A DNA stretch of 64,000 nucleotides from Malus domestica (taxonomy: Eukaryota > Streptophyta > Magnoliopsida > Rosales > Rosaceae), in the NCBI RefSeq assembly GCF_042453785.1, contig NC_091668.1:999501-1063500 (forward strand), read 5' to 3'. Positions 22,409 to 33,698 of the stretch are shown here, piece by piece (within the stretch, counting starts at the first letter, position 1; every line of letters begins with the position of its first letter). The position numbers were made by a program, and so were the translations under genes. Under the pieces are notes generated by a model. The model made no database searches and was not told the DNA's origin. It saw only the letters and a list, made by a program, of their open reading frames with translations.

Positions 22409-22561
22409 ATGTTGTACATTGTAGGACTGGGATTGGGGGACGAGAAGGACATAACTCTGAGAGGATTAGAGGCTGTGAAGAAATGCGACAAGATTTTCAT
22501 CGAAGCCTACACTTCCCTCCTCTCCTTCGGCATCTCCTCCGACGGCCTCTCCACTCTCGTA

Positions 22562-22604
<43 letters not shown>

Positions 22605-23837
22605 ATTGCTTGCAAAACTTGCTTAATTTTTCAAAAAGTTTGAACATTGTCAATGTGCAGGAAAAACTGTACGGAAAGCCAGTGACACTTGCAGATAGAG
22701 AAACTGTGGAGGAAAGGGCCGATCAAATTCTAACTGCTGCTGCTGCTTCCGACGTCGCTTTCCTTGTCGTCGGCGATCCTTTTGGGTATGTCCTCTCTCT
22801 CTATCTGTTCAACTGGTAAAATCTTGTATGGTGTAGCAATTTGTTTTGAGCAGGATTTGAGGAAGCAATTTAAATTTAGTTCCCAAGAATGTTGGAATTA
22901 TGATTGAAATAATAACGACTTATGTTGATCAATTGAGCTTTTTCCCTGCGTAATTCGATCTGTAACGCAGAGCTACGACACACACTGATATTGTGGTTCG
23001 AGCCAAGAAGTTGGGGATTGATGTCAAGGTGGTGCACAATGCGTCGGTGATGAATGCAGTTGGAGCCTGTGGATTACAACTCTACCACTACGGAGAGACA
23101 GTTTCGATACCATTCTTCAGCAATACATGGAGGCCGGATAGCTTTTACGAGAAGATTCAGAAAAATCGTGCGCTTGGGCTGCATTCGCTATGCTTGTTGG
23201 GTTGAGTTCTAGATACTTGCTTAAAAAGTGACACCGCTGACGCTTATCTTACTATACACTCTCATCCAAGTTATTTTGGCTGTAGATATACGCGTGAAGG
23301 AACCAACTCTGGAATCGTTGTGCAGGTCTCTAGTCAAATAATCGGCTGCCTCTTCTTTAATTTTTGTGTTTTTTGTGCTTCTGCAACTGCATAGGCTTAC
23401 TATTGTTACTTGCCTCCCTTTCAGAGGAAAGAAGCAGTATGAACCGCCTAGATATATGTCGATAAACACTGCAATTGAGCAGCTTCTGGAGGTTGAGCAC
23501 AATCGAGGAGAATCTGGTAACCATGCCATTTTTTCAAATCTTTACTTTCGAACATGAGTGTTATCTGTTGTCTGGCCTCTACACGATAAAACCATTGCTA
23601 TATGTTTGATTTGTGCATTACGTTGCAGCATATAATGAAGACACGATGTGTGTTGGGCTTGCTCGGCTGGGAAGTGAGGATCAGAAGATCGTTTCTGGTA
23701 CGATGAGGCAACTGCGGTCGGTTGATTTTGGGGCACCTCTCCATAGCCTTGTTATAGCAGGCAAAACTCATCCAGCGGAAGAAGAAATGCTGGATTTTTA
23801 CAGACATTCAGAAGAGAATAATCATGGCACTGTTTGA
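22409..23837 (+). CDS. DPH5: Diphthine methyl ester synthase (DPH5)
   Basis: This cytosolic SAM-dependent enzyme methylates the modified histidine of elongation factor 2 during diphthamide synthesis (family knowledge). The exons are 22409-22558, 22661-22785, 22971-23200, 23286-23325, 23425-23516, 23629-23837. They total 846 nt, giving 281 residues, close to the usual 270-290. Visible motifs are the N-terminal [34 protein letters not shown] (the SAM-binding loop), [22 protein letters not shown], and [17 protein letters not shown]. The C-terminal [16 protein letters not shown] and [19 protein letters not shown] are also typical. The ATG follows a long (AG)n leader, and a long (CT)n begins 7 nt after the first 5' splice site. 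Confidence 0.95.
22566..22602. repeat. (CT)n microsatellite at the start of DPH5 intron 1
   Basis: About 18 CT units begin just after the GTACTC donor at 22559. In RNA it is complementary to the (AG)n of the leader 170 nt upstream. Confidence 0.9.
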
Positions 23838-24351
23838 TTATAACGCTGATAGGACGGACTTTGGCTGATCCACTTTTCTACGGTGAACTGTTGTACTATA
23901 TGCAGCAGAGACAGAAGAGGAACTTGGCTTTCAAGAGAGATCGGAAGATGGGTTGCTGTGGATGCCAAATTGCTGCCGGTTAGCAGATCCCAAGTCATGC
24001 TGCACAATCCGATTAATTTTGTGGGTCGAGTTTGGTCGAGTTGCTGTAAGACATTACCTGCTGTATTAATTTCACTAGTCTCCAATTTTGAGCAAAATAT
24101 ATTTATCGTGATCATTCCTCATTGTTTGGATACTTATTTAGAGATGAATAACATTGAGACTTTGCTAATCGAACAACGATGAATGCTTGTTTGATTTCAT
24201 TGATAATGCGAGATGAATACTTTCTGGGGCTCGGTGTTTATAAACTTTCACTAACAGAAAAGCCATATTATGAACATGTGCTATGAATTCATCCTAAATC
24301 TCTAACCAAAAGTTCATCCTCTAGTGTCAAGCCAAACTTCGTCCCTAACCT

Positions 24352-25284
24352 CTAACCATGCGTACTTTTACTGCACTTCCCTCGCAACCAAGTCGACCTT
24401 ATCTGATCGCCTTTCAAACAGATGAATGTCTCTCTCAAATTAGGGTCCTCGAACAGGTCTAGAGTGGCAAAGTAGAGTTCTTCGTCAATGCCTTGTATCT
24501 CATCCAGTGCTCTGATACAACTGGTAATGGAAAATCTGTCATCGCTAGGCATTGCTGCCGCTCTCCTCAACTTTGATGCAGCAATCATCTCCGAAAGGGC
24601 TTGTGCCATTGTATCACATATTTCTTGATCCCTTCTGCTTTGACCCGCGGAATACTCTGCCTCAGATGGACGTTTCCTTTTCCTATCCGCTATAACCTTG
24701 CCCACCTTTTCTGCTGTTGACGCTTTGCCTTGCACAGGCTCTGAGGATGATGGGATTTCAGAATGGGGGGCTTCACTGTCGGGACAGGAAATCAAACCTG
24801 CACTGTCTATTCCGGCAGACTTGTCCGACCCCTCGTAGTGACTAGACTGAGCATACTTCCCATCGGCTGCAGAGTCTGCGAATATCGTGCACAGCTGATC
24901 ATATATCGGACAGTCCTTGACTTTAATCGTCTCAGGTTTAGTCTGCACCCCGAGGTCCTCCCACAGATGCTCAAACTCGATACAGCAAGAATCATCCAGA
25001 GTGAAGTCATTCGTTTGATCATAAGCCGACTTGAGGTTGTAAAACCGCGTCCTCAGAACATCCAAGTGCTTCCTCAACTGATTGTTGTTGAAGTTGAGAT
25101 CCGTTTGCTTATTGAACTCATCGCGAATAATGTTCCAGGTTTTCTTGTCGAACACATTGTTCGGTCTGTTTCCCAACTGAATCTGCTTCACAACCAAGTC
25201 CGCGAATGTCTTATCGAGGGACGCTGTCCACCGAGTCCTCGAACGTTCTTGCTTAGGCTGACGATGACTAACTTCATTATCCAT
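24352..25284 (-). CDS. Myb/SANT-like DNA-binding protein (LIMYB-like)
   Basis: A single exon of 310 residues. Residues 15-90 form a Myb/SANT-like domain of the PF12776 kind: RTRWTASLDKTFADLVVKQI, FDKKTWNIIRDEFNKQT, and QLRKHLDVLRTRFYNLKSAYD, with the regularly spaced tryptophans. A Ser/Pro-rich linker follows, with an RKRKRPSEAE nuclear localisation-type patch near residue 205. The C-terminal region (SCIRALDEIQGIDEELYFATLDLFEDP) is shared with plant LIMYB and At2g24960-type proteins. Family knowledge: these descend from the Myb-like accessory protein of PIF/Harbinger transposons, and some members bind promoters of ribosomal protein genes. The exact target here is unknown. The ATG at 25284 is the first in the open frame. 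Upstream (25285-25790) looks like a leader with telo-box motifs. Confidence 0.8.
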   Translation of the reverse strand: MDNEVSHRQPKQERSRTRWTASLDKTFADLVVKQIQLGNRPNNVFDKKTWNIIRDEFNKQTDLNFNNNQLRKHLDVLRTRFYNLKSAYDQTNDFTLDDSCCIEFEHLWEDLGVQTKPETIKVKDCPIYDQLCTIFADSAADGKYAQSSHYEGSDKSAGIDSAGLISCPDSEAPHSEIPSSSEPVQGKASTAEKVGKVIADRKRKRPSEAEYSAGQSRRDQEICDTMAQALSEMIAASKLRRAAAMPSDDRFSITSCIRALDEIQGIDEELYFATLDLFEDPNLRETFICLKGDQIRSTWLRGKCSKSTHG

Positions 25285-25349
25285 CTACAAGCCACGAAAC
25301 TTGCATCTGAAAATCGATAAAATTCCGCTTAGAATGCCATCCCAAAACC

Positions 25350-25585
25350 CAAAACCCTAAACCGAGCATAAATCATCATTTTCAGACTACAAATTTCACA
25401 AATAGCATTGAAATTAGTGGAATTATACGCCTCGAGTAAAAATTAAAATTCCCTAAACCCCAGATTCAACCAGACCAGAATGGCCGCGGAATAAAACCCT
25501 AATCCAGCAACGGCCGCGGATTAAAACCCTAAAACCAACAATTACAAACCCCCACACAGGAATTAAAGATCATAAAACCCTAATT
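25350..25585 (-). promoter_or_regulatory. Cluster of telo-box (AAACCCTAA) motifs upstream of the LIMYB-like gene
   Basis: AAACCCTAA-type motifs occur near 25352, 25494, 25523 and 25574. Two of them lie in a 30-bp direct repeat starting GGCCGCGGA. Telo boxes are typical of promoters and leaders of ribosomal protein and other proliferation genes in plants. Function here is inferred. Confidence 0.5.
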
Positions 25586-26102
25586 ATAATATCAAAAACT
25601 AAACACAAAAAAACAGTTCTTTCCCACACAACCTGATTCTACGTATTATGCAAATTCACATCAAAATTAAAAGAATTGGGGGAATTCAGTAAATATTAAT
25701 CGGGAGAGAACAACCAGAACGCAAAATGCTTTGAAGACTGTGGAGAGGTTACCTGCGTCGTCCGGGATGCCGCCGCCGGAGAGTGTGCGTCTCAGCTACA
25801 CAGGAGAGGAATTAACACAGAAATTTAATTTAATTTTTATTTTAATTTTTAAGTTATATGTCAACGATGACGGTGGCATATTTGACACCGACATTACATA
25901 TTTCTCATGAGTCACGTTCCACTCTTAAATTTAGAGCATCTCCATAACAAATGTTAAAATCCTAGATTAAATATCATTGTGCATATTTGACATCAAAAAT
26001 CTTTTTAACCGAAGTGTTATTTACTGACTGAATTCGAAGGCTTTGTGATTAGGAGTTAAATTTGACATCAATGCACATTTATTTTTAATTGATTTTAGGG
26101 AA

Positions 26103-26255
26103 TTGTAACGAAAAGCCCTCAATACTGCTTACTTTAACTAAAAACCATACTTTTACACTAAAAAGTCAATTATGGTACTATTCATTTTACCCTTTATTTT
26201 GTCTTTATCGTTAAAATTCAAAGTTTTCAAGGCATTTTCATTAGTTTTCTTTTTA
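26103..26255. mobile_element. MITE with AACGAAAAGCC-type ends
   Basis: AACGAAAAGCCC near the left end, AAAAAGTCAAT in the middle and GGCATTTTCATTAGTTTTC at the right match a fold-back family I know as very common in apple-tribe genomes. The ends are imperfect inverted repeats of about 11 bp. Confidence 0.5.
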
Positions 26256-26764
26256 TTTTAATGGTGGGTTTCTTATTCCACTAACATTTCAATCAATAAA
26301 AATTTTGTTTCAACATTTTTTTAAAAATAATTATAACCATTTAAAGCTCTATTTTAATAAGAAAAATAACATTTGACAATTCGATTGGAAAAATACAAAA
26401 TTTGACATAAAACTTCATATTCCCACATCAACCAATTAATTACAATTTGACCGATATAATTTGATATTTTCTTTTGAAACAGGATTACTGAACATTAGTA
26501 TTTTTTTTGTTTTGTTTTAGATGTGGGATCCAGCTAAAATTTAACACGAAGTTGAAAAGTTACGCGATTGAGAGATCAAATCTTCTGTATCTAAAAATAC
26601 GCGACTCTCGGCGGGATCTCTCTTTTGGTCGCTAGCGCATCCCTTTATGGAAATACAGATGTCAATTTTTTATCAGACACAACGCTCTAACCGAAGCTGG
26701 ATCGTCAGCCGCACATTCCGCACCAGAAATTGGTCCACTTTCAATTCGTTTTACCATCTACAAG

Positions 26765-27002
26765 TAACAACCAGGGACCGGCTTCTCTGCCCTCCCATGC
26801 CATACATTATCATTCCATTTTATTTTGGACGATTACGGTTAAGTCACGTTAATATTTTATATTAATTTTTTTATAAAGATAATAAGATGAAAAGTAATAG
26901 TAATATAAAATATTAACGTGACTTAACTGTGACCGTACAAATAAAAAAGGATTAAAGTGTATTGAAAGTGGAATGGCAGAGAAGCCAGGCCAACGACCAG
27001 GG
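26765..27002. mobile_element. Fold-back MITE of about 240 bp
   Basis: The arms ACCAGGGACCGGCTTCTCTGCC ... TTAAGTCACGTTAATATTTTATATTA and TAATATAAAATATTAACGTGACTTAA ... GGCAGAGAAGCC are inverted over about 95 bp with a short AT-rich centre. The arms include a perfect 20-bp core (AATATAAAATATTAACGTGA). Confidence 0.7.
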
Positions 27003-27797
27003 TTTTAAGATCCACGGTCAATTTCTTTTACCTTCCTGTCGGTGGTCAGTTGAACGGTTAATATCATCTTTCCCTCCCAAATATCCAACGGCCAAAACGA
27101 ACTCTTCGCATCTCTGACATCGTCCTACTGCAGATCTGCCCGTTCGTTTTGCCAGCCCGCACGAGGGCTAGTTCCGTCATTTGACAATGTTTAGCCCAAA
27201 CAGCAAACCAAAGTACCAAACTCCAATAAACGAAAATAAAAAATAAAAAATAAAGGCTTATTATATTAACATCCTATAAATTATTAGATAAATCTCACGT
27301 ATTTAATACTCCTTACATTTTTTTTTCAACCCCACATACTTCCCCATAATATCGTCGTACCCCACATTCTTAATATACATCTTACATTTTTTACATACAT
27401 CCCATATTTTCTATACATCCCACATTTCTCAAATCTTATAAAGCTTTTAATTTCGATAAAAAATACCGACTGAAATTTTGATAAATAAATCATTTAAAAT
27501 TAAATTTTAATATGAGATCCATTCAACATTTTATGCTGTGTTAATATAAAATGGCAAAATAAAAGCATAAGGCCGCAAATCAACCTCGTCACGGTTGTCG
27601 GTGCAGTAGACCGTGTCCAACGACAGACATAAAAAAAACAAACATCTGAGTTCGGATCCGAGAGGGAGCACCAATCGTCACTTAATCTCCTCCAAAACCT
27701 CGATTAATGTTTGTTTGTCTTGTCACAATGTGCTAAGACAGATCTCTACTTAGACTACTTTTTGCCTGCCTCTTGTGGTTTTGGTTGGTCCTAAAAA
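27003..27797. promoter_or_regulatory. Upstream region of the GH9 endoglucanase gene
   Basis: AT-rich sequence with repeated ACATCCCACA-like motifs at about 27330-27430, then GC-richer sequence from 27580. The promoter is expected here, but I cannot point to a firm TATA box. Confidence 0.3.
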
Positions 27798-30700
27798 ATG
27801 GGAGCTAAATCGAGGTGCAAGGGTTGGTGGGCGTGGCTGCTGGTGCTCGCGATCCTCGGCCTCGTCGTCGGCGCCGTCGTTCTCGCCGTCGTCAAGAAAG
27901 TAAAGAAAAACTCCGGCGGCGACGACAGTGCGGTTCCCGGGCCTCCCGGCGCCATTACCCAGAAATACTCCGACGCTCTCAAACTCGCCGTCCAATTCTT
28001 CGACGTCCAGAAATGTACCCTCTCTCTCTCTCTACATTCGCAATGTGTTCAAGTTCTTTGCTAAATGCTCAGTTGATTAACTTTGTTAGCATTTCCCAAT
28101 GCCCCAATTACTAAAATTGCAAGTGTTTGATCTTTGTTTTGCTGTTTTTCTTGCTTTACATTGCGGATTTTAAGTGTTTGATTTCCCAAGTAACTATCCA
28201 GTTGCTTAATTGGTATAAATGTTTGATCTTTCTTTTGTTCTTCTTCGTCTTTGTTGCGAAGTTTTGATGCATTAATTTCCATAGTAAATTGCTCAGTGGA
28301 TTCACATTAGTAGTTTACCTAAAACCCAGATACTAAATTGGTATAGATCTTTGATCTTTTGCTAAATTGGTATAAATGTTTGATCTTTCCAAAATTGATA
28401 TAAAGGTTCGATCTTTGTTTTTCATCTTTTCCATTGCGAATTTGCGAGTTCTCGATGTATTAATTTACTTAGCAACTATTCAGGTGATTCACATGATTCG
28501 TATTACCCAAAACCCAGTTTGCTAAGTGTTGTGAAGTGCTTGATCTGTGTTTTGTTTTTTATTTTGTGGGTGATTGTCATGTGTAGCTGGTCAGTTGGTC
28601 GATAACAAGATATCGTGGAGAGGGGATTCGGGTCTGAAAGATGGAAGTGATGCGAAGTTGGATTTGTCCAAGGGAATGTATGATGCTGGGGATCACATGA
28701 AGTTTGGTTTTCCAATGGCGTATACCGCCACAGTGTTGTCGTGGGCGATTCTTGAGTATGGTGATCAGATGGATGCGGTGAATCAGTTACATACTGCTCA
28801 AGCCTCTCTCAAGTGGATCACTGACTTCCTTGTCAATGCTCATCCCAAGGACAATGTGCTCTACGTTCAGGTTCGTATAAATCAGCATTGTATTGTGATA
28901 CTGATTTCTAGGCTAACAGTTGATTTTCGGAAGGGTAATTGGTTTGAATATGCGGTAAACTTTTACAGAGCACTGTGTGGGATGATAGGTGGTGTAATGA
29001 TGAACCATTTTCGTTACATGCAAATTGCAATGCTTATGAAGTGTTACTTACTTGTCAATTCATATTCTGGGGCAGGTAGGTGACCCTAAAAAGGACCATG
29101 CATGTTGGTATAGGCCGGAAGACATGACCGAGAGTAGGCCAGTCACACAGGTTAACATATCCTCTCCAGGAACGGAGGTTGCAGCTGAAACTGCAGCAGC
29201 TATGGCTTCAGCATCTCTGGTCTTCAAGAAAAGTGATGCCAAATATTCAGATACGCTTCTCACACACGCCAAACAGTTATTTACTTTTGCTGACAAAAAC
29301 AGAGGTTCTTACAGTGAAAGCATCCCTGAGGTCCAGCAATTTTACAATTCAACGGGATATGGAGATGAGCTTTTGTGGGCAGCAGCCTGGCTTTACCATG
29401 CAACTGGGGATAAGGAATACCTTGATTACGTCACAGGGGAGAATGGAGATGAGTTTGCTCAATTTGGTAAACCGACATGGTTCAGTTGGGATAACAAGCT
29501 TGCAGGAACCCAGGTATGTTGAGAACAATCCTTTCTTTGTTTTTCCTGCTGTGTTTTAATCTGTCAAATGCCACAGTAAAATGCAACTCACCCGAGAAAC
29601 GTATAATTTAACAATGTGTTACTCTTCCTGGATTATTATAGCTATATTTGTAGGACTTCCATTTGCAAGATAAGTTACCATTATACTTGATTAAACTTCG
29701 TCTTTCAGTATTTTCAATAACTCGGCAATTTTCTTGCAGGTTTTGCTTTCAAGGTTGACCTTCTTTGGTGGGAAGGACACCTCAGACAATTCCGGCCTTC
29801 AAAAGTACAGGAAAACAGCTGAGGCTGTTATATGTGGCCTCCTGCCAAGCTCGCCAACAGCCACGAAGAGCAGAACAGACAGTAATCTTCTTCACTATTG
29901 TCATATTACATGGATTATCATGCATATCTTTTCTTCTTCAAGTTAAATCAAAATCCTTGCTCCTGCTACCCTGCATCGAGATTAGTTCTCCAAAACTATA
30001 TCAACGCTTCTTCTACATTCTAATGCAGCAATTAATCTAGATGTTACTGATAATATTATAAACACTCACCAATCTAACAGCCTCCGTTGTAGACTAACTC
30101 CTCCACCATTCATAATAACTGATTTGCACTTCAAAACAACTAGGGAGGACCAACACAATTGCTTCCTATTAGGTAGAAGATAGTGTATTTATACTAGGCA
30201 AACGTGAAGCTTTAAACACCAAAATGCATACGGTTTCAGATATTTTCAAGCTATCATGTGTCCACAGTTGGAAATGTTATTTTCTTTTGTATCCTTTTAG
30301 CTTCATGCACCACACTCAAATCTCCTAGGCTGGTTTGCATATGCTCGTAGTCCAATTTGAGTTGATTTATCAGTTCTTTTTTCCATATCTCTCATTCTCC
30401 TTCGCTTACTCTCATGGTGTCCACATTGCAGATGGTCTGATCTGGGTCAGTGAATGGAATGCTCTGCAGCATCCGGTTGCTGCTGCTTTCCTAGCTGCTC
30501 TTTACAGTGACTACATGCTTACATCTCGCTCCACAAAACTAGAGTGCGATGGAGATACCTATAAGCCATCGGATATTCGGAAATTTGTTAGATCTCAGGT
30601 ATGCTTTCTGATGTGTCTCAAGTACATTCTGCATATATGCACAGGTGTTAGCAACAAACAGCCGTAACTCGTCATAAACGTGTATTCCTTCCTAATGTGT

Positions 30701-31047
30701 TTCGAATTTTATAGGCGGATTATGTCTTGGGCGACAATCCTATGAAAATGAGCTTTCTTGTCGGGTACGGGGATAAATATCCCGAATACGTACACCACAG
30801 AGGAGCTTCTATCCCGGCTAATCAGAAGACTGGCTGCAAAGATGGATTCAAGTACCTTAACTCAACTGAACCCAACCCTAATATAGCCGTTGGAGCACTT
30901 GTCGGCGGGCCATTCCTAAACGAAACATACATTGATGACCGGAACAACTCGAAGCAAGGGGAGCCGAGCACATACAACAGTGCCGTCATTGTTGGCCTTC
31001 TGTCAAGTTTGGTGACAACCTCTTCAGCAGTTAAATCCTTCACCTAG
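27798..31047 (+). CDS. Membrane-anchored GH9 endo-1,4-beta-glucanase (GH9B7/endoglucanase 10 type)
   Basis: The enzyme hydrolyses beta-1,4-glucans of the cell wall. The exons are 27798-28014, 28587-28870, 29076-29513, 29740-29881, 30432-30598, 30715-31047. They total 1581 nt, giving 526 residues. Residues 1-12 are short and basic, residues 13-33 are a hydrophobic anchor (WLLVLAILGLVVGAVVLAVV), and residues 34-40 are KKVKKNS, so it is a type II membrane protein or has an uncleaved signal. The catalytic domain runs from about 50 to the end. It includes YDAGDHMKFGFPMA with the GH9 Asp pair at 105/108, VHHRGAS with the active-site His near 444, and GEPSTYNSA with the proton-donor Glu near 499. 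There is no C-terminal carbohydrate-binding module. Close resemblance to Arabidopsis endoglucanase 10 is from memory. Confidence 0.94.
28150..28425. repeat. Short degenerate repeats in GH9 intron 1
   Basis: A unit like AATTGGTATAAATGTTTGATC is repeated about five times with small changes and irregular spacing. Confidence 0.6.
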
Positions 31048-33698
31048 AGAGTCCTAGATAACTGATTACATTTGTTTGTATTATATATATTGCTCTGTAC
31101 CTGTTTGTATGCATGCCCTGGGGACTGTTTCTATACACAATTTAGTGATGTAATGCGGTAGTACGTATTTGGTTTCCATTTCAGATCCTCACCAGATCTT
31201 GTGTTCGGAGCCAATGGACCAGAGAATTTGGATTACTCAATTTAAATCTTGCGGCTATCATCAGCCCATCTCACTGGCCCACCTTCATACAAAACCAAGC
31301 CCTTGAACGATCTTGATCTTTTTCTCACTCTCTTGAACTGTTTGAATTCTCTGGTCTGTCACCTCCAGACAGAGATCCAGAGAGGACTAATATCTACCCT
31401 AATTTAGGAGGGAGAAGATTCGAATTTGTGTGGTACACTGTTCTAGTCAATTGGCCTATTGTTGCGTAAAGTTTAGAGCTTTTGTGGTTCAACTTTGTGG
31501 AATGCCTTGAAAATTCAAGTTTTCTCCTCTACACTCGTTTTCTAGCATTTTTTAATTTATTTTTAAGAATCTCGTTTTCTACTCTTAAATTGAATAAATA
31601 CATAAATAAATAAACGAAAAACACAATAGTGTATAGAAGAGAACGAGATTGTAAAAAATTACTACTCGAAAAGGTCAAAACGATCATCTTGAATAGGAGA
31701 CTAATACATCACTTATATTATGTGGATTCCATAAAGTTTTGGGTTAAAATGACGTTGTTGTCGTTCAATATTAGTGCATGTAATTGTTCATGTTTCGGAT
31801 GGGAAGTGAGACATGATTTGGATTTCCTAGTTTTCTCGCTCCAAGAAAAAGGTTAAAGTTGAGAGCGACAACTACCGACTGATGCGGTCGTGCATTATCC
31901 ACAACAGAACGGAATTGCGTTGTTCTACAGGATTTGTAGACTCGCATGACACCACCATTTGATGTCTATCCATATATGGAAATCAACCACACAAAGTGGT
32001 CATGCAGCTTCGACAACCATCAAAACTCAAAGGAGTTCCGTACTCCTACTTCTCTCTTTTGGGTCTCAATCAACTGCTTTTTTACTTTGCTCGCAAGTTA
32101 TTGTGACGGTATCTCACGCCACTTACGCATTGTTAAACAATGTAATGTTTTTTTTATCTCACACGTAACAAAATTCTTGTTGAATGAAAATTCTCGCTTT
32201 TTAAGTCTAACAAGATGCAACACCCACATATTTTATCTCGTAAGTGATGAGATCCTTGCTGATAGGCTATTCTTTCTTGCCAAGTCGAATAAGATGCAAT
32301 ACCCACGTAAGCTCTTACAAAGTAACGGGATCATCGTTGCATGAAAGTTGTTCTCGTTTATGAAGATGCCATACCGACATGTATTATCACAAGTACATAG
32401 TCCCTACTCTCTGATCTCATCGACAACAACATAGCACCAAGGAAAGAGAGGGCCACTTAATTTTCCACCATAGCTTTCGCACTCTAGACAGTTTGTAATT
32501 GGTACAGTCAATGACAGGTGTCATGTCCACTACTTTGCGTGATGAACAACCTAGCCTTGTCACCAACCAAACCACCACCCAAAAATAATCTCCAGTCCTA
32601 GTCAAAGACTCTTCAAACCACTCGCTCAGATAATAAGATAAAAGGCGGTGTTATTTACATTCATTTTTACTTTTATTAATTTTTGTTATTTGAATTTTTT
32701 TTTGTTCATTTGATCGATATTTAAAAGATAAAAAGAAATGTGTAAATAGCAACACTCTAAATAAAAAGTAAGAAAATATAAATAGCATTGGTTCAATTCA
32801 ATGTAATGAGGACCAAATAGTGAATTTAGATAAACATTCAATCCAATGCTAAAAGAATTCTAAGTTCACATGCGATTCTCTCTTACAATCAAGTCATAGT
32901 TGTAATACTGTTGTTCGGCCAATTAATGTTTGTCATGCATTTAAAAAGTGAACCACTCCTCTAATAAGAGCATAATCACGTGCTGAATTGACGATAAAAA
33001 ATATATTTCCTCTCATTTGGTTTGAAAAATATCACTCCATGGTATTACTAATCTACTTCCATTGCAACACAAAAATTGATTTTCGTCTTGAGCCTTGAGG
33101 TGTTACTAGTTCACTCGTGTTTTGAATCTGGTTCTAACCTCCTTTCTTCCATTTACCACAACTAAACATCAAATTTGTTACATTTCAATTATTTCGTATT
33201 CATGTAATATTACAACAAAATGAATAAGCAACACAAAACCCGTACTTTATGTCACCTTTTTCTTGATAATCTTTGCATAATGTTCCTCCTCACACCACTC
33301 AGTCCTTTCTTTCATAAAAACAACTTGCAACAGCCAATCAATTTTTTGAAACTATATACGAACTGAATCGATAGAATATACAAACATCATGAATCGCTGA
33401 CATGAAGAACTAGTGATCAAATCGCAGGTATTGTGACCCAGGTCAGACTCTAATTAGCATAAATAATAAATAATTCTCAAAAAAATTATTAAAAAAAAAA
33501 AAGAAGAAAAAATGAAATCCAAAAGCATGATCCACAGGTATGTAAAACAACTGTGTTGTTGGCACTTTTCTATTGGAGCTCACATCTACCAATGGTTGAC
33601 AGCTTTTACATAATTCTGTGTATTTTTCAGAAAATAAATCGGTGAATTAATCTAACGGTCATTAATCCTCCACGACGATATGAAAGATCCTGTTCTGG
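31048..33698. other. Gap between GH9 and LOG genes, no gene recognised
   Basis: The GH9 3' UTR is followed by AT-rich DNA. About 32160-32370 holds diverged direct copies of a motif like AACAAGATGCAACACCCAC. A small fold-back (GGTGTTATTTACA ... TGTAAATAGCAACAC) lies at about 32648-32756. Open frames at 31629-31856 and 31946-32344 have no recognisable domain. Confidence 0.4.

Noticed and set aside
22283-22819. DPH5 with an N-terminal Arg-Glu repeat extension
   Set aside because: The frame is open upstream only because (AG)n has no stops. There is no in-frame ATG before 22409, and the standard DPH5 N-terminus starts there.
24763-25320. 185-residue plus-strand open frame
   Set aside because: Antisense shadow of the LIMYB-like gene, whose Myb/SANT domain is clear on the other strand.
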